A stretch of 64,000 nt of DNA from Pseudomonas sp. EpS/L25. Its GTDB lineage: Bacteria > Pseudomonadota > Gammaproteobacteria > Pseudomonadales > Pseudomonadaceae. This document shows, in pieces, positions 28,599-38,439 of the stretch; the first letter of the stretch is position 1; every line of letters starts with the position of its first letter. The notes beneath the pieces are model-generated. The model saw only the letters and a program-made list of their open reading frames with translations. It did no database searches and was not told the origin of the DNA. Position numbers and translations under genes: made by a program. The stretch spans positions 244,507-308,506 of the forward strand of contig NZ_LNUP01000014.1 of assembly GCF_001512295.1 (NCBI RefSeq), written 5' to 3'.

Positions 28599-29294
28599 TT
28601 ACTGGGCGGGGGGTCCAGTGGCGCCCGGCAGGGCGCGCAGGTTGACCTCGACGCGGCGATTCTGTGCCCGGCCATCGGCGGTGGCGTTGCTGGCGATGGG
28701 ATTGTCCGGGCCTGCGCCGCGGGTACTCAGGCGCGCTGCCGGTACGCCCTGGGCGGTCAGGTAGTTGGCCACGGCCTGGGCACGGCGTTGCGACAGGTCC
28801 ATGTTGTGCGCGCGACTGCCGGTGCTGTCGGTGTAGCCGACGATCTCGATGCTGTTCTGGTCGAATTGCTTGAAGGAATTGGCCAGATCGTTGAGCGGCT
28901 TGTAGAAGCTGCCGGCGATGTCCGACGAATCGGTGGCGAAGGTGATGTTGCCGGGCATGATCAGCTTGATGTCGTCACCCTGGCGCTGAACCTCGACGCC
29001 GGTGTTCTCCATCTGCTTGCGCAACTCGGCTTCCTGGCGATCGGCGTAGTAGCCATAGCCCGCTGCCGCGGCACCCACGGCGGCGGCACCGATCAGCGCC
29101 CCCTTGCCACGATGGTTGTGATCGATGGCAGCACCGGCGACCGCACCGGCCAGGGCACCCAGGCCACCGTACTTGGCGGTCTTGGAGGTGCCACCGCTGG
29201 CCTGGCCCTGGTTTTCGTAGGGGTTGGGGGATGCGCATCCGGCCAGGGTAGCCAAGGCCAGGCTGGCGAGAAGGATACGGGTGGGCAGCGCCAT
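28599..29294 (-). CDS. OmpA-family outer-membrane lipoprotein (YiaD-like)
   Basis: The 231-aa protein starts with a lipoprotein signal and lipobox (LATLAGC, Cys at about residue 20). Glycine-zipper stretches follow (GGLGALAGAVAGAAI and GALIGAAAVGAAAAG), then a C-terminal OmpA domain (about 115-220) with VGYTDSTGS and NRRVEV peptidoglycan-binding residues. It should anchor the outer membrane to peptidoglycan. The first part of the mature protein resembles glycine-zipper SlyB-type domains. Monocistronic, with its own terminator. Confidence 0.9.
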   Translation of the reverse strand: MALPTRILLASLALATLAGCASPNPYENQGQASGGTSKTAKYGGLGALAGAVAGAAIDHNHRGKGALIGAAAVGAAAAGYGYYADRQEAELRKQMENTGVEVQRQGDDIKLIMPGNITFATDSSDIAGSFYKPLNDLANSFKQFDQNSIEIVGYTDSTGSRAHNMDLSQRRAQAVANYLTAQGVPAARLSTRGAGPDNPIASNATADGRAQNRRVEVNLRALPGATGPPAQ

Positions 29295-29508
29295 GTGTTT
29301 ACTCCTTGGACGATCGCGGCGGACTGAGCCGCACCTTGAATTCTAGCCGTCTGATCTGAATCGCGACTGAACGAAGCGGCAACCCCTGACACCTCTGGCG
29401 ATAGCGCCACTCTAAGCCGGTGATAGTCAGAAACGAAGATAGATAGCTTGCATATCGATTTTTTGCGATCTAAGGTTCGTGGCAACCCGATATGACGATA
29501 CCTCCGTG

Positions 29509-29799
29509 ATGGACGACATCCTCAAGGCCCTGGCCAATCCCCTGCGTCGACAGATCCTCAGCTGGCTGCGCGAGCCCGCGCGGTATTTCCCGCACCAGGA
29601 GCACGACTTGGGCGTAGGCGTGTGCGCTGGCCAGATCGAGGCGCGGGTGGGGCTTTCGCAATCCACGGTGTCGGCGCACCTGGCGGTACTGGCGCGGGCC
29701 GGACTGGTCAGCACGCGGCGGGTCGGTCAATGGGTGTTCTACCAACGCGACGAGGCGGCCATCCAGGCCTTCCTGCAACACCTCGCTCGCGATCTCTAG
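29509..29799 (+). CDS. ArsR-family transcriptional regulator
   Basis: A winged-helix regulator of 96 aa from the ATG at 29509, or 106 aa if the GTG at 29479 is used. MDDILKALANPLRRQIL and the helix-turn-helix VGLSQSTVSAHLAVLARAGLV are typical; the single internal Cys (GVCAGQI) leaves no obvious metal site. The ATG was chosen because homologous N-termini begin here, but neither start has a strong ribosome site. It stands first in a regulator-MFS-old yellow enzyme operon and probably represses it. A weak inverted repeat (ATCG-8nt-CGAT, 29454-29469) could be an operator. Confidence 0.85.
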   Translation: MDDILKALANPLRRQILSWLREPARYFPHQEHDLGVGVCAGQIEARVGLSQSTVSAHLAVLARAGLVSTRRVGQWVFYQRDEAAIQAFLQHLARDL

Positions 29800-29817
29800 T
29801 CTGTGCAAGGAACCGTC

Positions 29818-30981
29818 ATGCCCGCTTCTCTCATCGTGCTGGCGCTGAGCGCTTTCGCCATCGGCACCACCGAATTCGTCATCATGGGCCTGTTGCCCAA
29901 CGTCGCCGCCGACCTGGGTGTCTCCATCCCCAGCGCCGGCTGGCTGGTCACCGGCTATGCCCTGGGCGTGGCCGTCGGCGCGCCCTTCATGGCGCTGGCC
30001 ACGGCGCATTGGCCGCGCAAGCGCGCCCTGCTCGCGCTGATGGGCATCTTCATCGTCGGCAACCTGCTCTGCACGGTGGCAACCGGCTACAACATGTTGA
30101 TGCTGGCGCGGGTGGTCACCGCCCTCTGCCACGGTGCCTTCTTCGGCATCGGTGCCGTGGTGGCGGCAAGCCTGGTTCCGGAAAATCGTCGCGCTTCGGC
30201 GGTCGCCCTGATGTTCACCGGCCTGACCCTGGCCAATGTGCTGGGTGTGCCCCTGGGTACCGCCCTGGGTCAGGCCGCCGGCTGGCGCTCGACCTTCTGG
30301 GCCGTGGTGGCCATCGGTGTAATAGCGCTGATCGGCCTCTGGCGCGTGCTGCCCGCCGACCGTAACCAGACCCGTGCCGACCTGCGCCGCGAACTGCTCG
30401 CCCTGCGTGGCCTGGGCTTCTGGCTGGCGCTGTCGATGACGGTGTTCTTCGCCGCCTCCATGTTCGCCCTCTTCACCTACGTGGCACCGCTGCTGCAGGA
30501 AGTCACCGGCGTCTCGCCCCGTGGCGTGACCGGCACCCTGCTGCTGATCGGCCTGGGCCTGACCCTGGGCAACTTCATCGGCGGGCGGCTGGCCGATTGG
30601 CGCCTGGCTACCAGTCTGGTAGGCATCTTCGTCGCCCTGGCGCTGACCTCCGCCGCCCTACGCTGGACCGGCCAGGCCTTCCTGCCGGCCGAGATCACCC
30701 TCTTCCTCTGGGCCGCGGCCGCCTTCGCCGCCGTACCGGCCCTGCAGATCAACGTGGTCACCTTCGGCAAGGACGCGCCGAACCTGGTTTCGACCCTCAA
30801 CATCGGCGCCTTCAACGTGGGCAACGCCCTCGGCGCCTGGGTCGGCGGCCTGGTCATCGACCACGGCCTGGGTCTCACCGCGGTACCCCTCGCCGCCAGC
30901 GGGCTCGCCCTGCTGGCCCTCATCGCCACCCTGCTGACCGCCAACCAGGCCCGCAAGAGCGGCCTGGCCACCGCCAGCTAA
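29818..30981 (+). CDS. MFS transporter (DHA1-type drug/sugar efflux)
   Basis: A 387-aa, 12-span major facilitator with the family's SAFAIGTTEFVIMGLLP start, GYALGVAVGAPF and a motif-A-like region (HWPRKRALL). It resembles AraJ/YdhP-type exporters that remove sugars or drugs. The ATG at 29818 has AAGGA 7 nt upstream. The gene sits 18 nt after arsR and 15 nt before the old yellow enzyme gene, implying shared control by the ArsR-type protein and export of a compound also handled by the reductase (inference). Confidence 0.86.
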   Translation: MPASLIVLALSAFAIGTTEFVIMGLLPNVAADLGVSIPSAGWLVTGYALGVAVGAPFMALATAHWPRKRALLALMGIFIVGNLLCTVATGYNMLMLARVVTALCHGAFFGIGAVVAASLVPENRRASAVALMFTGLTLANVLGVPLGTALGQAAGWRSTFWAVVAIGVIALIGLWRVLPADRNQTRADLRRELLALRGLGFWLALSMTVFFAASMFALFTYVAPLLQEVTGVSPRGVTGTLLLIGLGLTLGNFIGGRLADWRLATSLVGIFVALALTSAALRWTGQAFLPAEITLFLWAAAAFAAVPALQINVVTFGKDAPNLVSTLNIGAFNVGNALGAWVGGLVIDHGLGLTAVPLAASGLALLALIATLLTANQARKSGLATAS

Positions 30982-30996
30982 CCAAGAGAGCTAGCC

Positions 30997-32046
30997 ATGA
31001 CTCAGCTGTTCGACCCGATCAAGATCGGCGCCCTGGAACTGCCCAACCGCGTCATCATGGCGCCCCTCACCCGCTGCCGTGCCGAACCGGGCCGGGTCCC
31101 GGGCGATCTCATGGTCGAGTACTACGTGCAACGCGCCTCCGCCGGCCTGATCATCACCGAGGCCACCTCGGTGGACCCCATGGGCGTCGGCTATCCCGAC
31201 ACCCCCGGCATCTGGTCCGAGGAACAGGTCGCCGGCTGGCAACGCGTGACCGGCGCCGTGCACAAGGCCGGTGGCCGCATCGTGCTGCAACTCTGGCACG
31301 TGGGCCGCATCTCCGATCCCAGCTACCTGGACGGTGAACTGCCAGTCGCACCGAGCGCCATCGCCGCCCAGGGCCATGTCAGCCTGCTGCGACCCAAGCG
31401 TGACTACGTCACCCCGCGCGCGCTGGAAACCGCCGAGATCCCTGGCATCGTTGCCGCCTATCGCCGTGGTGCGGAGAACGCCAAGCGCGCGGGTTTCGAT
31501 GGCGTCGAGGTGCATGGCGCCAACGGCTATCTGCTCGACCAGTTCCTGCAGAGCGACACCAACCAGCGCACCGATGCCTACGGCGGCTCCATCGAGAACC
31601 GTGCCCGCCTGCTGCTGGAGGTGACCGATGCCTGCATCGACGTCTGGGGCGCCGATCGCGTCGGCGTGCACCTGTCCACCCGCGGCGACATGCACACCAT
31701 GGGCGACAGCGATCCCGCCGCCACCTTCGGCCATGTCGCTCGCGAACTGGGCCAGCGCCACGTCGCCTTCATCTGCATCCGTGAAGCGGCCGGCAGCGAC
31801 AGCCTCGGACCGCAGCTCAAGGCGGCGTTCGGCGGCGTCTATATCGCCAACGAGAAGTTCGACAAGGCCCAAGCCAACGCCTGGCTGGGTGAAGGCAAGG
31901 CCGACGCCGTGGCCTTCGGCGTGCCCTTCATCGCCAACCCGGACCTGCCCCAGCGCCTGGCCGAGGATGCGCCGCTGAACGAGCCGCGCCCGGACACCTT
32001 CTATAGCAAGGGTCCCGTGGGCTACATCGACTATCCGCGGCTGTAA
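30997..32046 (+). CDS. old yellow enzyme family NADH:flavin oxidoreductase (alkene reductase)
   Basis: The 349-aa TIM-barrel FMN enzyme shows the N-terminal RVIMAPLTRCRA, the VQLWHVGR motif, the FDGVEVHGANGYLLDQFLQ segment with the substrate-binding His/Asn pair, and AYGGSIENR. NemA/XenB-type enzymes reduce activated C=C bonds, nitro compounds and N-ethylmaleimide with NAD(P)H. It is last in the ArsR-MFS operon, with a terminator 20 nt after the stop, suggesting a response to electrophiles. Confidence 0.9.
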   Translation: MTQLFDPIKIGALELPNRVIMAPLTRCRAEPGRVPGDLMVEYYVQRASAGLIITEATSVDPMGVGYPDTPGIWSEEQVAGWQRVTGAVHKAGGRIVLQLWHVGRISDPSYLDGELPVAPSAIAAQGHVSLLRPKRDYVTPRALETAEIPGIVAAYRRGAENAKRAGFDGVEVHGANGYLLDQFLQSDTNQRTDAYGGSIENRARLLLEVTDACIDVWGADRVGVHLSTRGDMHTMGDSDPAATFGHVARELGQRHVAFICIREAAGSDSLGPQLKAAFGGVYIANEKFDKAQANAWLGEGKADAVAFGVPFIANPDLPQRLAEDAPLNEPRPDTFYSKGPVGYIDYPRL

Positions 32047-32065
32047 ATTGCCGCTCCGATAGGAA

Positions 32066-32090
32066 AGGCCCGCCAATTGGCGGGCCTCTT
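32066..32090 (+). terminator. rho-independent terminator of the arsR-MFS-OYE operon
   Basis: AGGCCCGCC (32066-32074), loop AATT and GGCGGGCCT (32079-32087) are followed by CTT. It closes the operon just before a REP pair. Confidence 0.75.
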
Positions 32091-32108
32091 CATGAGCAAT
32101 CGGCTTTA

Positions 32109-32170
32109 TCGCGGCCATGGGCCGCTCCTACAGTAATGCCTGACCCCGTAGGAGCGGCCCATGGCCGCGA
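32109..32170. repeat. paired REP sequences in inverted orientation (REPIN)
   Basis: Two 23-nt REP-like arms (32109-32131 and 32148-32170) are exact reverse complements around a 16-nt spacer. Each carries GTAGGAGC and a GGCCATGG-centred stem. It lies between the convergent OYE and Nudix/ThiE genes, the usual REPIN location. The mobilising RAYT transposase is not in this window. Confidence 0.85.
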
Positions 32171-32219
32171 CTGGCGACGCTCCCTCCCGCACGCCTCGGC
32201 GGACCACCATGGCAGCGGT

Positions 32220-33167
32220 TTAGACAGCCCCAGGCCAGAACGCCCGGATCGCCGCCACGCCCTGGGCGCCGGCCTGCCAGGCGCTGGTGAGATCGTCCTC
32301 GCCCAGACCACCCAGCAGGTAAGTCGGCAGGTTGCAGTCGGCCAGCAACTGCTGGGCCCTGACCCAACCCAGGGTCGGCGCACCGGGATGGCTGGTGGTG
32401 GGCATCACCGGTGACAGAGTGACGAAGTCCACGCCCATCCGCTGGGCCAGGGCCAGTTCCTCGGCATCGTGGCAGGAGGCCGCCAGCAGGCGCTGCTCCG
32501 GGAAGGGCCGGCCATTGGGCGCATAGCGGCGCAGTTGCTCGGCGGTCAGGTGCCAACCAGCCGCAGGGAAATCGCCCAGCCATTCCAGCGGGCCCTTGAG
32601 CATCAGCTGGGCACGCCCGGTACAGAGGCCCTGCACGTCCCCCGCCAGGTCTCGATACTGGGGATCGAAGTTGTCCGGCGTGCGCAACTGGACCAGGCGG
32701 ATGCCCTGGTCGAGTGCCCGGTGCAGGCCATTGAGCAACTCAGCGGTGTTCAGCTCCCCCGGCGTGATGAGATAGCGCTCCGGCAGGCGCGCGGCCTGGA
32801 CGATGGGCCGATTGGCCGCCGGGAAGTCGTAGCCGGCGAGGTCGCGTGGCGCGACCCAGGCCAGCGGCTGGCCTTCGGCGCCGTGGGCCTCGCCGGTGAA
32901 GGCATCCACCTGCCAGACGTCGAGCAATACCGCCTGGTCGGGATAGTCGTGGCGCACCTGCAACAGCGGGCGAGCGGCGGTCACCTGGATGCCAAGTTCT
33001 TCGACCAACTCGCGGGCCAGGGCGGTCGCCGGGACCTCGCCCGCCTCTACCTTGCCCCCTGGAAACTCCCAGAGTCCGCCCTGGTGCTTGTGCGCCGGGC
33101 GCTGGGCAATAAGGATCCGGCCCTGGGGATCGCGGATCACCGCGGCGACCACATGCAGACGAGTCAT
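32220..33167 (-). CDS. Nudix hydrolase fused to a thiamine-phosphate-synthase-like domain
   Basis: The 315-aa fusion has an N-terminal MutT-type Nudix domain (about 1-130; box GGKVEAGE...RELVEELGI complete), expected to hydrolyse oxidised nucleotides such as 8-oxo-dGTP. Its C-terminal TIM-barrel domain (about 135-315) resembles ThiE/TenI. The ThiE part keeps LGGLGEDD and AGAQGVAAI, but QLR is followed by TPDN rather than the usual Lys, and the usual T-x-T-K phosphate segment reads TTSH, so synthase activity is doubtful. The ATG overlaps the GST stop by 4 nt (ATGA). Confidence 0.87.
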   Translation of the reverse strand: MTRLHVVAAVIRDPQGRILIAQRPAHKHQGGLWEFPGGKVEAGEVPATALARELVEELGIQVTAARPLLQVRHDYPDQAVLLDVWQVDAFTGEAHGAEGQPLAWVAPRDLAGYDFPAANRPIVQAARLPERYLITPGELNTAELLNGLHRALDQGIRLVQLRTPDNFDPQYRDLAGDVQGLCTGRAQLMLKGPLEWLGDFPAAGWHLTAEQLRRYAPNGRPFPEQRLLAASCHDAEELALAQRMGVDFVTLSPVMPTTSHPGAPTLGWVRAQQLLADCNLPTYLLGGLGEDDLTSAWQAGAQGVAAIRAFWPGAV

Positions 33168-33802
33168 GCGCTCTGCTCCTCCGTTTCCGCCTCCGCCAGC
33201 CAGCGCTGGAAGGCCGGCCAGGCGTGGATGGTCTCGACATAGGCGGCGGCTTCGGCTGACAGCTCCACCCCATAGCTGCGGAAGCGGCTGGCCACCGGCG
33301 CATAGAAGGCATCGGCGATGGTCGGGGTGCCGAACAGATAGGGCCCTTGCTCCCCATAGCGCTCGCGGCACTCGCGCCACAGGCGCTGGATGCGCTGGAT
33401 GTCTTCCACGGCTTCGGCGGTGGTCGACTTCAGCCGCTGGCGGCGGCGCAGGTCCATCGGCAATTCACGCCGCAGGGCGAGGAAGCCACTGTGCATCTCG
33501 GCGCACAGCGCCCGGGCATGGGCGCGGGCCAGGGTGCCGGCGGGCCAGAGGCCGGCGTCGGGATAGGCTTCGGCCAGATACTCGACGATGGCCAGGGAAT
33601 CCCAGATGGTGCCCTCCGCCAGCTTGAGCACCGGCACCTTGCCAGTGGGCGACTGCGCCTTGAGCAAGGCCCGGCTGTTGGGGGCATAGAGCGGGATCGA
33701 CACCTCTTCATAGGGGGCGCCGCTGAGCTCCATGGCCAGCCAGGCCCGCAGCGACCAGGAGGAGAAGTTCTTGTTGCCGATCACGAGTTGCAGCTGGGAC
33801 AT
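33164..33802 (-). CDS. glutathione S-transferase
   Basis: The 212-aa protein starts MSQLQLVIGNKNFSSWSLRAWLA, with an N-terminal Ser as the likely catalytic residue, followed by GKVPVLKLAEG and a WDSLAIVEYLAE glutathione-binding stretch. An all-alpha GST C-terminal domain completes the fold. Length is normal. Its stop overlaps the start of the Nudix/ThiE gene, and argJ lies upstream, so it belongs to the argJ-GST-Nudix group typical of Pseudomonas. Substrate unknown. Confidence 0.88.
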   Translation of the reverse strand: MSQLQLVIGNKNFSSWSLRAWLAMELSGAPYEEVSIPLYAPNSRALLKAQSPTGKVPVLKLAEGTIWDSLAIVEYLAEAYPDAGLWPAGTLARAHARALCAEMHSGFLALRRELPMDLRRRQRLKSTTAEAVEDIQRIQRLWRECRERYGEQGPYLFGTPTIADAFYAPVASRFRSYGVELSAEAAAYVETIHAWPAFQRWLAEAETEEQSA

Positions 33803-33877
33803 GGGGGAATTCCTCGAAACGGTGCGGTCATCGGGACCGCAGGAGGCGTGTGGCCGGGCCGCACGCCACAGCGCCGA

Positions 33878-35095
33878 TCAGGTACGGTACTCGGCGTTGA
33901 TCTTCACATAGTCGTGGGACAGATCGGTGGTCCAGATGGTCTCCTGGTGGCTACCGCGACCCAGCTCGATGCGGATCTCGATCTCCGCCTGGGCCATGAC
34001 CCGCGCGCCCTGGTCTTCGGTATAGGTCGCCGCACGACCGCCCTGCTGACAGATCTGCACGCCGCCGAGGAAGACATCGATCAGGCTGACGTCCAGATTG
34101 GGCACTCCAGCCCGGCCGACGGCGGCGAGAATGCGGCCCCAGTTGGGATCGGAAGCGAACAGCGCGGTCTTGATCAGCGGCGAATGGGCCACCGCATAGC
34201 CGACGTCCAGGCACTCCTGGGCACTGGCGCCGCCATTGACCTGCACGGTGACGAACTTGGTGGCACCTTCGCCGTCGCGGACGATGGCCTGGGCCAGCTC
34301 GGCGAACACCGCGAAGACCGCCTCGCGCAGTTGCTCGAAGGCTTCGCCGCTGGCCTGGGTGATTTCCGCCATGGCGGCGCGCCCGGTAGCGATCAGCATG
34401 CAGCAATCGTTGGTGGAGGTATCGCCGTCGATGGTGATGCGGTTGAAGGAGCGGTTGGCGGCATCGCTCAGCAGATCCTGCAGCAGCGCACGCGCGACCT
34501 TGGCGTCGGTGGCGACGTAACCGAGCATGGTGGCCATGTTCGGCTTGATCATGCCGGCGCCCTTGCTGATACCGGTCACGGTGACGGTCACGCCATCCAC
34601 CTGGAACTGGCGACTGGCGCCCTTGGGCAGGGTGTCGGTGGTCATGATGCCGGTGGCGGCAGCGGCCCAGTTGTCCTCGGCCAGATCGGCCAGGGCAGCC
34701 GGCAGCGCAGCCTCGATCTTCTCCACCGGCAACGGCTCGCCGATCACCCCGGTGGAAAACGGCAGCACCGCCTCTTCGCCCACGCTGGCCAGGGTGGCCA
34801 GGGTCTTGGTGGTACGTTCGGCGGCGGCCAGGCCGGGCTGGCCGGTACCGGCGTTGGCATTGCCGGTGTTGGTCAGCAGGTAGCGCACCGGACCGGCGAA
34901 GCGCTGGCGGGCGATGATCACCGGCGCGGCGCAGAAGGCGTTGAGGGTAAAGACCCCGGCCACGCTGGAGCCCTCGGCGCAGCGCATCACCACCACGTCC
35001 TTGCGCCCGGGGCGCTTGATGCCGGCGGAGGCGATACCGAGTTCGAAACCGGGAACCGGGTGCAACGTGGAGAGCGGACCGAGACCGACAGCCAT
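33878..35095 (-). CDS. argJ: bifunctional glutamate N-acetyltransferase / amino-acid acetyltransferase ArgJ
   Basis: The 405-aa ArgJ moves the acetyl group from N-acetylornithine to glutamate and can also use acetyl-CoA, feeding the cyclic arginine pathway. The self-cleavage site is seen as KPNMATMLG, with cleavage expected before T189 to give alpha and beta chains. The ATG at 35095 was chosen because GGAG sits 7 nt upstream and MAVGLGPL matches family starts. It follows secA with a terminator between them. Confidence 0.93.
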   Translation of the reverse strand: MAVGLGPLSTLHPVPGFELGIASAGIKRPGRKDVVVMRCAEGSSVAGVFTLNAFCAAPVIIARQRFAGPVRYLLTNTGNANAGTGQPGLAAAERTTKTLATLASVGEEAVLPFSTGVIGEPLPVEKIEAALPAALADLAEDNWAAAATGIMTTDTLPKGASRQFQVDGVTVTVTGISKGAGMIKPNMATMLGYVATDAKVARALLQDLLSDAANRSFNRITIDGDTSTNDCCMLIATGRAAMAEITQASGEAFEQLREAVFAVFAELAQAIVRDGEGATKFVTVQVNGGASAQECLDVGYAVAHSPLIKTALFASDPNWGRILAAVGRAGVPNLDVSLIDVFLGGVQICQQGGRAATYTEDQGARVMAQAEIEIRIELGRGSHQETIWTTDLSHDYVKINAEYRT

Positions 35096-35113
35096 GGGAA
35101 AACTCCAGTGAGA

Positions 35114-35152
35114 GAAAAGGAAACGCCGCGAACGGACGGCCGGTCGCGGCGT
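35114..35152 (-). terminator. rho-independent terminator between secA and argJ
   Basis: ACGCCGCGA (35123-35131) and TCGCGGCGT (35144-35152) form a 9-bp stem. On the minus strand the tail reads TTCCTTTTCTC. It lies 160 nt after the secA stop and 28 nt before the argJ start, so argJ likely has its own promoter or is attenuated here. Confidence 0.6.
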
Positions 35153-35312
35153 GATGACCAAGATTCAGGCGTCTCTCATGAGGACGCCAAAAAACCTGAA
35201 GCGGTCAGCCTAGCGGGCGGAGTTTACCGTCTGGCGTCGACACTGCCGACGGGCTGCCGCCTGCTGCGGACCGCCGCCATCGCCTACGACGACGGCCGGC
35301 AGTCCAGGATGA

Positions 35313-38054
35313 TCAGTCGAGCTTACCGTGACACTGCTTGTACTTCTTGCCGGAGCCACAGGGGCACGGTTCGTTGCGACCGATCTTCTGGTCGTTGCGC
35401 TGGGGCTGCAGCGGCACCACGGTGTCTTCGCCCTGCTCGTCCTCGAGCACCTCGGGGTCGACCAGCGAAGGCGCCTCGGCGTGCTGGAACTGCATCCGCT
35501 GGGCCATGGCCTCGGCCTCGCGGCGCATGCGCTCCTCTTCCTCCGCCGGGTCTTCACGGCGCACCTGGACATGGGACAGCACGCGAATGGTGTCGCGCTT
35601 GATGCTGTCCAGCAGCTCCTGGAACAGGTTGAAGGACTCGCGCTTGTATTCCTGCTTGGGGTTCTTCTGGGCGTAGCCGCGCAGGTGGATACCGTGACGC
35701 AGATGATCCATGGTGGTGAGGTGATCCTTCCAGAGATCGTCGATCACCCGCAGCAGCATCTGCTTCTCGAAGTTGCGCAGCGCCTCGAGGCCGGCCATGT
35801 CTTCCTTTTCCATGTAGGCGGCTTCGAGCTGCTCGAGGATCTTCACCCGCAGGGTGTCCTCATAGAGCTTTTCGTCCTCGTCCAGCCACTGGCCGATGGG
35901 CAGTTGCAGACCGAAGACGCTGTAGATCTCGGCTTCCAGGCCGGGGACATCCCACTGCTCGGGCAGCGATTGCGGCGGGATGTGCTCGTTGATCACCTGG
36001 GTCAGGGTCTCCTCGCGGAAGCCCTTGATGGTATCGCCGACGTCTTCGCTGGCCAGCAGGGTGTCGCGCATGTGATAGATCACCTTGCGCTGCTCGTTGG
36101 CCACGTCATCGTATTCCAGCAGCTGCTTGCGGATGTCGAAGTTGCGGCCTTCGACCTTGCGCTGCGCCTTCTCGATGGCGTTGGTGACCATGCGGTGCTC
36201 GATGGCCTCGCCGCCCTGCATGCCCAGCGCCTTCATGAAGTTCTTCACCCGGTCGGAGGCGAAGATGCGCATCAGGCTGTCTTCCAGCGACAGATAGAAG
36301 CGGCTGGAGCCCGGGTCGCCCTGGCGACCGGCACGGCCGCGCAGCTGGTTGTCGATCCGGCGGGATTCGTGGCGCTCGGAAGCGATCACGTGCAGGCCAC
36401 CGGCGTCGATGACCTGCTTGTGGCGCGCCTGCCAGGCAGCCTTGATCGCGGCGATCTGCTCCTCGGTGGGATTCTCCAGGGCGGCGACTTCCACTTCCCA
36501 GTTGCCGCCGAGCAGGATGTCAGTACCGCGACCGGCCATGTTGGTGGCGATGGTCACGGCACCCGGACGACCGGCCTGGGCGATGATCTCGGCTTCCCGT
36601 TCGTGGTACTTGGCGTTGAGCACCTTGTGCTCGATGCCGGCCTGGGTCAGCAACTGGTCGACGTATTCGGAGCTCTCGATGGAAGCGGTACCCACCAGCA
36701 CCGGACGGCCTTCGGCCTGGCACTGCTTCACGTCCTCGATGATGGCCTGGTACTTCTCGGCCTGGGTCAGGTAGACCAGGTCGTTGAAGTCCTTACGGGC
36801 GATCTCGCGGTGGGTCGGGATGACCAGCACGTCGAGGTTGTAGATCTGGCGGAATTCGAAGGCCTCGGTGTCGGCGGTGCCGGTCATGCCACCGAGCTTG
36901 TTGTAGAGGCGGAAGTAGTTCTGGAAGGTGGTCGAGGCCAGGGTCTGGCTCTCGGGCTGGATCGGCAGTCCTTCCTTGGCCTCGATGGCCTGGTGCAGGC
37001 CTTCGGAGAGGCGGCGACCCGGCATGGTGCGGCCGGTGTGCTCGTCGATCAGCAGCACCTGGTCCTGCTGGACGATGTACTCGACGTTGCGATGGAACAG
37101 GGTATGGGCGCGCAGGCCGGCGAACACATGGGTCAGCAGACCCAGGTTATGCGCCGAGTAGAGGCTCTCGCCCTCGGCCAGCAGCCCAACCTCGGTGAGC
37201 ATCTCCTCGATGTACTGGTGACCCAGCTCGGTGATTTCCACCTGGCGGGTCTTCTCATCGATGGTGTAGTGACCGACCTGGGTCGGATTGCCTTCCTCTT
37301 CCTCGATGTGCTGCTGGAGGCGCGGGATCAGCAAATTGATCTTCTGGTAGAGCTCGGAGCTGTCCTCGGCCTGGCCGGAGATGATCAGCGGGGTCCGGGC
37401 TTCGTCGATGAGGATGGAGTCCACTTCGTCGACCACGGCGAAATTCAGCTCGCGCTGGAATTTCTCGGCCAGGCTGAAGGCCATGTTGTCGCGCAGGTAG
37501 TCGAAGCCGAATTCGTTGTTGGTGCCGTAGGTGATGTCGGCGGCGTAGGCGGCGCGCTTCTCTTCCGGCGGCTGGAACGGCAGGATGATGCCCACCGACA
37601 GGCCGAGGAATTCGTAGAGGGGCCGCATCCAGTTGGCGTCGCGGCGGGCCAGGTAGTCGTTCACCGTGACCACGTGCACGCCCTTGCCGGACAGCGCATT
37701 GAGGTAGACCGGCAAGGTACCCACCAGGGTCTTGCCCTCACCGGTACGCATCTCGGCGATCTTGCCTTCGTGCAGCGCGGCGCCGCCGATCAGCTGGACG
37801 TCGAAGTGACGCATGCCCATGACCCGCTTGCCGGCCTCGCGGACCACGGCGAAGGCTTCGGGCATCAGGGTGTCGAGGGACTCGCCCTTGGCCACGCGCT
37901 GCTTGAATTCCTCGGTCTTGGCGCGCAGTTGCTCGTCGCTCAGGGAGGCAATCTGAGACTCCAACGCATTGGTGGCCTGGACCACCTTGCCGAGGCGTTT
38001 GACATCTCGTTCGTTCTTGCTTCCAAAGAATTTCTTCAACAAAGGCGCAAACAT
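35313..38054 (-). CDS. secA: preprotein translocase ATPase SecA
   Basis: A 913-aa motor ATPase driving protein export through SecYEG. Walker A is MRTGEGKT, the DEAD-like box is [11 protein letters not shown], and the C-terminal zinc tail [14 protein letters not shown] is complete. The start is the ATG at 38054 ([17 protein letters not shown]), which matches the conserved SecA N-terminus; an in-frame ATG at 38126 is not supported. Length is as expected for Pseudomonas. It is divergent from dciA across a gap holding palindrome F. Confidence 0.95.
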   Translation of the reverse strand: MFAPLLKKFFGSKNERDVKRLGKVVQATNALESQIASLSDEQLRAKTEEFKQRVAKGESLDTLMPEAFAVVREAGKRVMGMRHFDVQLIGGAALHEGKIAEMRTGEGKTLVGTLPVYLNALSGKGVHVVTVNDYLARRDANWMRPLYEFLGLSVGIILPFQPPEEKRAAYAADITYGTNNEFGFDYLRDNMAFSLAEKFQRELNFAVVDEVDSILIDEARTPLIISGQAEDSSELYQKINLLIPRLQQHIEEEEGNPTQVGHYTIDEKTRQVEITELGHQYIEEMLTEVGLLAEGESLYSAHNLGLLTHVFAGLRAHTLFHRNVEYIVQQDQVLLIDEHTGRTMPGRRLSEGLHQAIEAKEGLPIQPESQTLASTTFQNYFRLYNKLGGMTGTADTEAFEFRQIYNLDVLVIPTHREIARKDFNDLVYLTQAEKYQAIIEDVKQCQAEGRPVLVGTASIESSEYVDQLLTQAGIEHKVLNAKYHEREAEIIAQAGRPGAVTIATNMAGRGTDILLGGNWEVEVAALENPTEEQIAAIKAAWQARHKQVIDAGGLHVIASERHESRRIDNQLRGRAGRQGDPGSSRFYLSLEDSLMRIFASDRVKNFMKALGMQGGEAIEHRMVTNAIEKAQRKVEGRNFDIRKQLLEYDDVANEQRKVIYHMRDTLLASEDVGDTIKGFREETLTQVINEHIPPQSLPEQWDVPGLEAEIYSVFGLQLPIGQWLDEDEKLYEDTLRVKILEQLEAAYMEKEDMAGLEALRNFEKQMLLRVIDDLWKDHLTTMDHLRHGIHLRGYAQKNPKQEYKRESFNLFQELLDSIKRDTIRVLSHVQVRREDPAEEEERMRREAEAMAQRMQFQHAEAPSLVDPEVLEDEQGEDTVVPLQPQRNDQKIGRNEPCPCGSGKKYKQCHGKLD

Positions 38055-38132
38055 ATCGACTGGAATTCTTCCGCTGGAATGGGGGGAGCGAAACGGGCGG
38101 CAAGGCCTGGCCAGACGCCTGGGCACGGACGT

Positions 38133-38297
38133 TAGTGTGTTGTTTCAGACGTTAACTGCACAATTTTGGCGGCGCTTTTTCGGCCTGGGCGGCGTTGCCA
38201 CTCCTCGCCATAGCCCTGCTATGACTCGTCCCGGCGCCTGGCCCAGGTCAAAAACTCACTCGCCAACTCTTGCGCGAACGTCTGAAACACCACACTA
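38133..38297. repeat. 165-bp palindromic element (cruciform element F)
   Basis: Terminal 21-bp inverted repeats (38133-38153 and 38277-38297) match at 20 of 21 positions, beginning TAGTGTG. Inside, TTTTT/AAAAA and GGCCTGGG/CCCAGGC blocks pair, and the tip is CATAG-CCCTG-CTATG. The architecture is that of the 142-bp elements, but the apical sequence differs, so it is a separate subfamily. It lies between the divergent secA and dciA genes. Confidence 0.75.
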
Positions 38298-38439
38298 GGC
38301 CTGCGATGTCCCGCAATGGTAATCGGGCATTCTACTCGGAAATGCCGATGAGGAAAGAACGACGGGCCACCAGCCGCCAGGACGCCCGGGCGATCTGTTA
38401 CCATCCACGACTCCCCTTCGCCCATCGCGAGTCCTGCGC

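Noticed and set aside
29454..29469. ATCG-8nt-CGAT as an ArsR operator
   Set aside because: The arms are only 4 bp; too weak to list separately, mentioned under the regulator.
35328..38135. A very long open reading frame on the plus strand opposite secA
   Set aside because: It mirrors secA codons and has no recognisable domain; secA is certain.
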